Of a stretch of DNA of 14,942 nt, positions 6,982 to 12,137 are shown one piece after another. The translations under genes were made by a program, and so were the position numbers. The notes beneath the pieces are model-generated. The model made no database searches. It was not told the DNA's origin and was given only the letters and a program-made list of their open reading frames with translations. Within the stretch, counting starts at the first letter, position 1. Each line of letters opens with the position of its first letter. The DNA is taken from contig JAHDOX010000079.1 of the NCBI GenBank assembly GCA_018434645.1, positions 1-14,942 on the forward strand. The letters run 5' to 3'. Source of the DNA: Synergistales bacterium. Lineage in GTDB: Bacteria > Synergistota > Synergistia > Synergistales > Thermovirgaceae.

Positions 6982-8908
6982 AAACAGGGCCTTTTATATC
7001 ACGACCCCGATTTATTACGTGAACGATGTGCCCCACATAGGGCACGCCTACACCACGATCGCCGCAGACGCCATGGCAAGGTACAAGCGCATGTGCGGGT
7101 ACGATGTCATGTTCGCCACGGGGACAGACGAGCATGGTCAGAAGATCCAGCAGGCGGCTTCTTCGAGGGGGCTTTCCCCCCAAAAGCTGGTAGACTCCGT
7201 GGTGGTCAACTTCAAAAAACTCTGGGAACGTCTCTTTATTACCAACACGGATTTCATAAGGACCACAGAAGAGCGTCACATCAGGGTGGTCCAGTGGATT
7301 TTCAGTCGCCTTCTGGAAAAGGGCGACATCTACCTGGGTTCTTATGAAGGATGGTATTGCGTTCCCTGCGAGACCTACTTCACCGAAAGCCAGGCGGCCG
7401 AGGGAATGAAGTGTCCGGATTGCGGCAGACCACTGGAGAAAATGACCGAGGAAAGTTATTTTTTCAGGATGTCCGGGTACCAGGAGCCCCTTCTTGATTA
7501 TTACGAGAAAAACCCCGATGCCATAATGCCGAAAACGCGCTACAACGAGGTGCTTAGCTTTATCAGAAGCGGCCTCAGGGACCAGTCCATCTCCAGGACA
7601 ACCGTCAAATGGGGCGTACCCGTTCCGGGTGACGAAAAACATGTCATCTACGTGTGGTTCGACGCCCTTATCAACTATCTGACGGCCTGCGGCTTCCCCG
7701 GCGACGATGCGAAAGTGGGAAAATTCTGGCCCACCGTCAATCACATAATGGCCAAAGACATCATACGCTTTCACTGTATAGTGTGGCCCGCCATGTTGCT
7801 TGCCCTTGGAGTAAATCCGCCGAAGAGGGTTTTTTCACACGGCTGGTGGACCGTAGAAGGCGACAAGATGTCCAAGTCCAAGGGGAACGTGGTAGACCCC
7901 TTCGAAATGGCTGATCTCTATGGCGTAGACGCCTTCCGCTATTTCCTTTTGCGGGAGATTCCCTTCGGTTCCGATGGGGATTTCTCTGAAGCAGCCCTGG
8001 TGCAGCGGATTAATTCGGACCTTGCCAACGACCTGGGCAACTTGCTCAACAGGACGTTGCAGATGGTAAAAAACTTCACCGAGGGGCGGATCCCCGAACC
8101 CGGTGAGCTTCAGGACCATGACAAAAGTCTCAGGGACCTGGCCGAAAAAACCCTTGAAGAATACAAGGAGGCCATGGACGTATACGCTTTCGACGAGGCC
8201 CTGAAATCCGCCTGGACGCTAATCCGCAGGGGCAACAAGTATATAGACGAGACCATGCCCTGGAAACTCGGGCGCGAGAAAAACATAGAGCGTTTGGGTA
8301 CGGTGCTTTACACTCTTCAGGAGGTACTGCGCCTTTCTGCGCTTTTGGTGGCGCCCGTGATGCCTGAGACCGCCCTTCGCATCTGGGGTCAGCTCGGGAT
8401 CGAAGGCGACCCTTCGAAAAGACTTTTTGATGAATACGCCTGGGGCGACCGTGCCCCCGGGACCCCCACGGGAGAAAAGGAAGTTCTCTTTCCGAGGATC
8501 GACCTGAAAGAGTGGGAGGCCGAAAAGGCTCAGCGCGACGCCAGAAAAGGGCTGCAGCCCGATCCGGGTGAACACGAAGAGGAAATAACCATCGATGATT
8601 TCAGGAAGATAGAGCTGAGGGTAGCCAAAATCACCTCTGTGGAAGCAGTTCCCAAAGCAGACAAGCTCTACAAGATTCACCTGGATCTCGGATATGAACG
8701 CCGGACCATAGTTTCCGGGATCCGGGAAGCCTATACCCCGGAGGACCTTGAGGGGATGCGGATAATCGTGATATGCAACCTGAAGCCGGCGACCATACGG
8801 GGTGTACAAAGCAAGGGGATGCTGCTCGCGGCGGAGACGCCCGACGGCGAGGGCCTGGCGCTTTTGACGGTGGACAGGGACATCCCGCTGGGTGCGCGGG
8901 TTAGATGA
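6974..8908 (+). CDS. metG: Methionyl-tRNA synthetase with C-terminal tRNA-binding domain
   Basis: Class I aminoacyl-tRNA synthetase charging elongator and initiator tRNA-Met in the cytoplasm. The 644 residues begin with the catalytic Rossmann fold carrying HIGH as HIGH at 21-24. An inserted single zinc knuckle has cysteines C129, C132, C147 and C150 in the connective domain, and the second signature KMSKS lies at 298-302. An anticodon-binding helical domain follows, then a C-terminal EMAP/Trbp111-type OB-fold domain from about 538 (IDDFRKIELRVAKI, then CNLKPATIRGVQSKGMLLAA) that dimerises and adds general tRNA affinity. ATG 6974 follows GAGGAGGGAG at 6958-6967 and overlaps rsmI by 8 bases. 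Placement after rsmI and before tatD matches the Bacillus yabC-(abrB)-metS-yabD order. All catalytic motifs are intact. Confidence 0.98.
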   Translation: MAENRAFYITTPIYYVNDVPHIGHAYTTIAADAMARYKRMCGYDVMFATGTDEHGQKIQQAASSRGLSPQKLVDSVVVNFKKLWERLFITNTDFIRTTEERHIRVVQWIFSRLLEKGDIYLGSYEGWYCVPCETYFTESQAAEGMKCPDCGRPLEKMTEESYFFRMSGYQEPLLDYYEKNPDAIMPKTRYNEVLSFIRSGLRDQSISRTTVKWGVPVPGDEKHVIYVWFDALINYLTACGFPGDDAKVGKFWPTVNHIMAKDIIRFHCIVWPAMLLALGVNPPKRVFSHGWWTVEGDKMSKSKGNVVDPFEMADLYGVDAFRYFLLREIPFGSDGDFSEAALVQRINSDLANDLGNLLNRTLQMVKNFTEGRIPEPGELQDHDKSLRDLAEKTLEEYKEAMDVYAFDEALKSAWTLIRRGNKYIDETMPWKLGREKNIERLGTVLYTLQEVLRLSALLVAPVMPETALRIWGQLGIEGDPSKRLFDEYAWGDRAPGTPTGEKEVLFPRIDLKEWEAEKAQRDARKGLQPDPGEHEEEITIDDFRKIELRVAKITSVEAVPKADKLYKIHLDLGYERRTIVSGIREAYTPEDLEGMRIIVICNLKPATIRGVQSKGMLLAAETPDGEGLALLTVDRDIPLGARVR

Positions 8909-8935
8909 CGGAAAGATCGTAAGGGAAATAACCTC

Positions 8936-9724
8936 ATGAATTCCCCGGGATATATCGACACACATTGCCATCTGGCGATGCATCCTCTCGTTGAGGATGT
9001 CCCTGGAGTCATAGCGAGAGCCCGCGACTGCGGGCTTTCTCGCATGTTGGTCGTCGCTTCAGACGAAAAAAGCTCACAAGGCGTGGCAGACCTCGTAGAA
9101 CGTTACAGTAGTGAGGAACTCTCGGCAGCAGTAGGAATACATCCTCATGACGTGAAAAGCTGTCCAGGCGGTCTTCCCGCTGAAATCAGGAAGTTGGCCG
9201 GTCTTCCCACAGTAGCGGCCATTGGTGAAACAGGCCTTGACTATTATTATGATCATTCGCCCCGAGAGGTCCAGCGGGCCCTTTTCCGGGAACACATCGC
9301 CCTCGCCAGGGATTTGGGAAAGCCTCTTGTTGTCCACGTAAGGAATGCCTACGACGACGCCTTACAGATACTCGAGGAAGAAAGGGCTTCGGACTGCGGC
9401 GGAGTGATCCACTGTTTTTCCGCAACAGTGGAATATGCCAGAAAGGCGATGGAACTCGGGTTCTATATTTCTTTTTCGGGGCTTGTTACCTTTCCAAATG
9501 CCGGAAATTTGAGAAAGACGGCGGCGCTTCTTCCGGAGGAGGTAATACTTTGCGAGACCGACGCACCCTTTCTTGCGCCCCAGCCGGTAAGAGGAAAAAC
9601 GAATGAACCCGCGAATGTCCGCTTTGTTTATGAAGAAATCGCGCGTTCGCGCGGTGTTGCACTTGACGACCTGGTGGCTGTCGTTGAAAGAAACGCCATG
9701 AGGCTTTTCGGATGGAGAGTGTGA
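8936..9724 (+). CDS. tatD: TatD family metal-dependent deoxyribonuclease
   Basis: Amidohydrolase-fold (TIM-barrel) hydrolase of the TatD/YcfH/YabD family; studied members are Mg-dependent 3'-5' DNA/RNA exonucleases with proposed roles in DNA repair and turnover. The 262 residues are the normal length. Metal ligands visible: H10 and H12 (DTHCH), E98 in GETGLDYY, H134 in VVHVRNA, H159 in IHCFS and D209 in ETDAPFLAP; GIHPH is also present. ATG 8936 lies 27 bases after metG, the only real gap in the operon, with AAGG about 11 bases before it. The 3' end overlaps tgt by 13 bases. Assignment to the family is certain; the physiological substrate is not known from sequence. Confidence 0.95.
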   Translation: MNSPGYIDTHCHLAMHPLVEDVPGVIARARDCGLSRMLVVASDEKSSQGVADLVERYSSEELSAAVGIHPHDVKSCPGGLPAEIRKLAGLPTVAAIGETGLDYYYDHSPREVQRALFREHIALARDLGKPLVVHVRNAYDDALQILEEERASDCGGVIHCFSATVEYARKAMELGFYISFSGLVTFPNAGNLRKTAALLPEEVILCETDAPFLAPQPVRGKTNEPANVRFVYEEIARSRGVALDDLVAVVERNAMRLFGWRV

Positions 9725-10851
9725 ATGGCTTGGGTTGTTTCAGGATAGAAGCTTCCTGTAAGAAAACAGGTGCGCGGGCTGGTATACTCAAGACGCGACA
9801 TGGTTTCGTGAAGACACCCGTGTTCATGCCCGTGGGGACACAGGCCACGGTAAAGGCCATGGCCCCTTTCGAGCTCAAGGCGATCGGCTCGCAGATCATC
9901 CTTTCGAATACGTATCATCTCTACCTGCGGCCCGGGCAGGACGTGATAAACGAAGCGGGTGGCCTGCACAAATTCATGGGCTGGGATCGACCAATACTGA
10001 CCGACAGCGGCGGATTCCAGGTTTTTTCCCTGTCGGACCTGAGGGAAGTGAACGATGAAGGTGTGGTCTTCCAGTCACATCTGGACGGCAGAAGGCATTT
10101 TCTTACACCTGAACTGGCCGTCAGCATACAGGAGAAGCTGGGAAGCGACATCGCCATGTGTCTTGACGAATGTGTTCCCTACCCTTGCGACGAAAAAAGA
10201 TCCGCCGGAGCCGTTAAAAGGACCATAGAATGGGCTGCCCGTTGCAAAAAAGCCCATTCACGGGAGGACCAGCTTCTTTTCGGAATAGTCCAGGGATCGA
10301 TTTTCCCTTCCCAGAGGCGCCATTGTGCCGAGGCTCTTTCGGAAATGGATTTTCCTGGATACGGCATCGGGGGTCTCTCGGTAGGCGAGCCTCACGAAAT
10401 CATGTACGAAATACTGGATGAACTTGCCCCGGTCCTGCCGGCGGTAAAACCGCGCTACCTTATGGGTGTGGGATATCCGCCCAACCTCGTTGAAGGCGTT
10501 GCCAGGGGAGTGGACATGTTTGACTGCGTTCTTCCTACCAGGCTTGGGCGAAACGGTACGGTCTTTACCTCGAGGGGAAGGCTTAACATCAAAAAGTGCG
10601 CATTCGAAAGGGACTTTGGCCCCATCGAACAGGGTTGTACCTGCTACGCCTGCAGGACAGTGACGAGAGCCTATATACGTCATCTGTACCGGTCGAGGGA
10701 AATACTGGCTTCGCGGCTGTGTACCTGGCATAATCTTCATTTCCTCCAGAAGTTAATGGAACGGGTAAGAAGTGCTATAGTCGAGGGGACCTTCGAAATG
10801 TTCCGCAAGGAATTCAACGAGACCTTCAGGGATGGTGAGAATACGCCTTGA
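9712..10851 (+). CDS. tgt: tRNA-guanine(34) transglycosylase
   Basis: Exchanges guanine for preQ1 at wobble position 34 of tRNAs with GUN anticodons (Asp, Asn, His, Tyr), the committed step to queuosine. The 379 residues match the bacterial length. Catalytic residues: D98 in TDSGGFQVFSL and the nucleophile D271 in DMFDCVLPTR; also FGIVQGS and GIGGLSVGEP in the substrate pocket. The zinc site is C309-X-C311-X2-C314-X25-H340. ATG 9712 has GAGG 8 bases upstream and overlaps tatD by 13 bases; GTG 9721 is an alternative start. None of the queuosine-synthesis genes (queA, queC-F) is in the window, so preQ1 or queuine must be made or salvaged from elsewhere. Confidence 0.97.
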   Translation: MESVNGLGCFRIEASCKKTGARAGILKTRHGFVKTPVFMPVGTQATVKAMAPFELKAIGSQIILSNTYHLYLRPGQDVINEAGGLHKFMGWDRPILTDSGGFQVFSLSDLREVNDEGVVFQSHLDGRRHFLTPELAVSIQEKLGSDIAMCLDECVPYPCDEKRSAGAVKRTIEWAARCKKAHSREDQLLFGIVQGSIFPSQRRHCAEALSEMDFPGYGIGGLSVGEPHEIMYEILDELAPVLPAVKPRYLMGVGYPPNLVEGVARGVDMFDCVLPTRLGRNGTVFTSRGRLNIKKCAFERDFGPIEQGCTCYACRTVTRAYIRHLYRSREILASRLCTWHNLHFLQKLMERVRSAIVEGTFEMFRKEFNETFRDGENTP

Positions 10852-11819
10852 ACACGGAGATACTGCCCGTAGACAAATGGAATCCCGATGAAAGGGTGCT
10901 GGATTATGCCGCAGGGATACTCAAAGAAGGTGGACTTGTCGCCTTCCCTACCGAGACGGTATACGGGCTCGGGGCGAATGCTCTCGATGCCGGCGCAGTT
11001 TTGAAGATCTTTGATGCCAAGGGCAGGCCTGCAGACAACCCCCTGATAGTACACGTTTCTTCGAGGGAACAGGCCAGGGATATAGCGATTGTCGAAGACC
11101 GTGCTGAAGCGTTGATGGAAAGGTTCTGGCCCGGGCCTTTGACGCTCGTGTTGCCGGCAAAGGCGGGAGTTCCCAAAGAGGTGACGGCCGGTTTGGAAAC
11201 TTTAGCCGTGAGAATGCCCGACCATCCGGTGGCTCTGGGACTGATAGAACGGGCCGGACTGCCACTGGCGGCTCCGAGCGCGAACAAAAGCGGAAGACCC
11301 AGTCCGACGATGGCACAGACAGTTTACGACGACCTTGCAGGCAAAATACCGCTCATTCTCGACGCGGGTCCGACGGAGGTGGGCATGGAGTCCACCGTCT
11401 GCGCTATCGAAAAAGAAAGCCTGCGTATTTACAGGCCCGGTGGCTGTCCCCCCGAGGAGCTTGGCAAATTCGCCGAAAAAATTGTCTTCGATACGGAAGG
11501 AGACCTGTCGAAAACGTCTCCGGGGTTGCGGTACAGGCACTATGCTCCGCAGGTGCCCCTGGTGCTCTACGATCCGGAGGATAGGAAACCTTCCTTTTTG
11601 GGAAAAGGGCATATCGGCTACATTGGAATGAACGTCCCCCCCTTTTCGGCGCTGCGGGTGATACGCTTCGATTCACCCGCTCATTTTGGAAGAGGTTTTT
11701 TCGCTGCACTTCGTGAGATGGAAAAGGAAGTTGACCTTATCGTTGTGGAACTGCCACCAGCCGAAGGAATAGGATATGCTCTACGGGACAGGATAAAGCG
11801 TGCTGCCGGAGGATACTAG
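10848..11819 (+). CDS. tsaC: Threonylcarbamoyl-AMP synthase, Sua5 type (YrdC + Sua5 domains)
   Basis: Makes threonylcarbamoyl-AMP from threonine, bicarbonate and ATP, the first step of the universal t6A37 modification of ANN-decoding tRNAs; TsaB, TsaD and TsaE do the transfer. At 323 residues it is the long Sua5 form. The YrdC domain (about 1-205) has FPTETVYGLG at 33-42, FDAKGRPADNPLIVHV, FWPGPLTLVLPAK and PSANKSGRPSPT. The linker motif SPGLRYRHYAP (around 224) that closes over the active site is present, followed by the C-terminal Sua5 Rossmann-like domain. TTG 10848 overlaps the tgt stop as TTGA, with GGTGAG 8 bases upstream. The stop is TAG at 11817-11819, and a tRNA gene with its own promoter follows. 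Last gene of the operon. The symbol sua5 would fit equally well. Confidence 0.96.
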   Translation: MNTEILPVDKWNPDERVLDYAAGILKEGGLVAFPTETVYGLGANALDAGAVLKIFDAKGRPADNPLIVHVSSREQARDIAIVEDRAEALMERFWPGPLTLVLPAKAGVPKEVTAGLETLAVRMPDHPVALGLIERAGLPLAAPSANKSGRPSPTMAQTVYDDLAGKIPLILDAGPTEVGMESTVCAIEKESLRIYRPGGCPPEELGKFAEKIVFDTEGDLSKTSPGLRYRHYAPQVPLVLYDPEDRKPSFLGKGHIGYIGMNVPPFSALRVIRFDSPAHFGRGFFAALREMEKEVDLIVVELPPAEGIGYALRDRIKRAAGGY

Positions 11820-11822
11820 GAC

Positions 11823-11851
11823 TTGCCAAAACGTGTGGCCGTTGCTACAAT
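11823..11851 (+). promoter_or_regulatory. Predicted sigma70-type promoter of the tRNA-Leu gene
   Basis: TTGCCA (11823-11828) and TACAAT (11846-11851) are separated by exactly 17 bases, each within one or two bases of consensus. It begins four bases after the tsaC stop. Transcription would start near 11858, a few bases before the mature tRNA 5' end at 11867. The tRNA is thus likely made independently of, as well as by read-through from, the operon. Confidence 0.65.
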
Positions 11852-11866
11852 CATCGCCGTTGGAAA

Positions 11867-11952
11867 GGGGAAGTGGCGGAATGGTAGACGCGCTGGCCTC
11901 AGGAGCCAGTGTCCGTAAGGATGTGGGGGTTCGAATCCCCCCTTCCCCACCA
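11867..11952 (+). tRNA. tRNA-Leu (anticodon CAG)
   Basis: An 86-base class II tRNA. The acceptor stem pairs GGGGAAG (11867-11873) with CTTCCCC (11942-11948), followed by A and an encoded CCA (11950-11952). The D-arm region has the usual Leu form GCGG...GGTAGACGC. The anticodon stem is CTGGC/GCCAG with loop CTCAGGA, giving anticodon CAG at 11900-11902, which reads CUG. A long variable arm (GTCC-GTAA-GGAT region) marks it as class II. The T arm is GGGGG-TTCGAAT-CCCCC. No mispair was seen in the stems I checked, so it looks functional. Confidence 0.97.
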
Positions 11953-12030
11953 GGTTTATCCGAAAACCCGTAACGAACGGGGTGTGCAACCGATAAAGGA
12001 GGCGCCTGTCCCTTACCAAAAAAGAGAGAT

Positions 12031-12070
12031 AAGGGGTCATGCCGTGTCCCTTGACATGGTGTGACCCTTT
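12031..12070 (+). repeat. 17-bp imperfect palindrome across the rpoB -35 element
   Basis: Arms 12031-12047 and 12054-12070 pair over 17 positions with a six-base loop (CCCTTG). Thirteen pairs are Watson-Crick and four are G-U wobbles, so the RNA form is a continuous stem. The bases after the 3' arm (CGTTATCC) are not a clean T tract, so it is only a weak intrinsic terminator candidate for the tRNA or operon transcript. It overlaps the rpoB -35 hexamer and most of its spacer, so it could equally be a protein-binding operator. Confidence 0.55.
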
Positions 12071-12079
12071 CGTTATCCT
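12051..12079 (+). promoter_or_regulatory. Predicted promoter of rpoB
   Basis: The -35 hexamer is TTGACA (12051-12056, perfect consensus) and the -10 is TATCCT (12074-12079), with a 17-base spacer. Transcription would begin near 12086, giving a leader of about 52 bases. The -35 lies in the loop and 3' arm of the palindrome at 12031-12070. Confidence 0.7.
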
Positions 12080-12118
12080 ATTAGTTTGTCACGCAAAGAT
12101 CCCTAATCCCCCAATGCA

Positions 12119-12137
12119 GGGAGGTTGTGTTTCTCCC
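12119..12137 (+). promoter_or_regulatory. rpoB ribosome binding site with possible self-sequestering stem
   Basis: GGGAGG at 12119-12124 is the only good Shine-Dalgarno match, but it lies 13 bases before the ATG, longer than usual. GGGAG (12119-12123) can pair perfectly with CTCCC (12133-12137), immediately before the ATG, over a nine-base loop. The same purine run can instead pair upstream with TCCCT at 12100-12104. These are readings of complementarity by eye; no folding energy was calculated. Confidence 0.45.

Noticed and set aside
11967..11981. CCCGT/ACGGG hairpin after tRNA-Leu as a terminator
   Set aside because: The stem is only 5 bp and no T run follows; too weak to call.
11816..12040. 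74-codon minus-strand frame containing GGFEPPHPYGHW
   Set aside because: This is the well-known false peptide made by translating the complement of a class II tRNA gene; it spans tRNA-Leu and its promoter.
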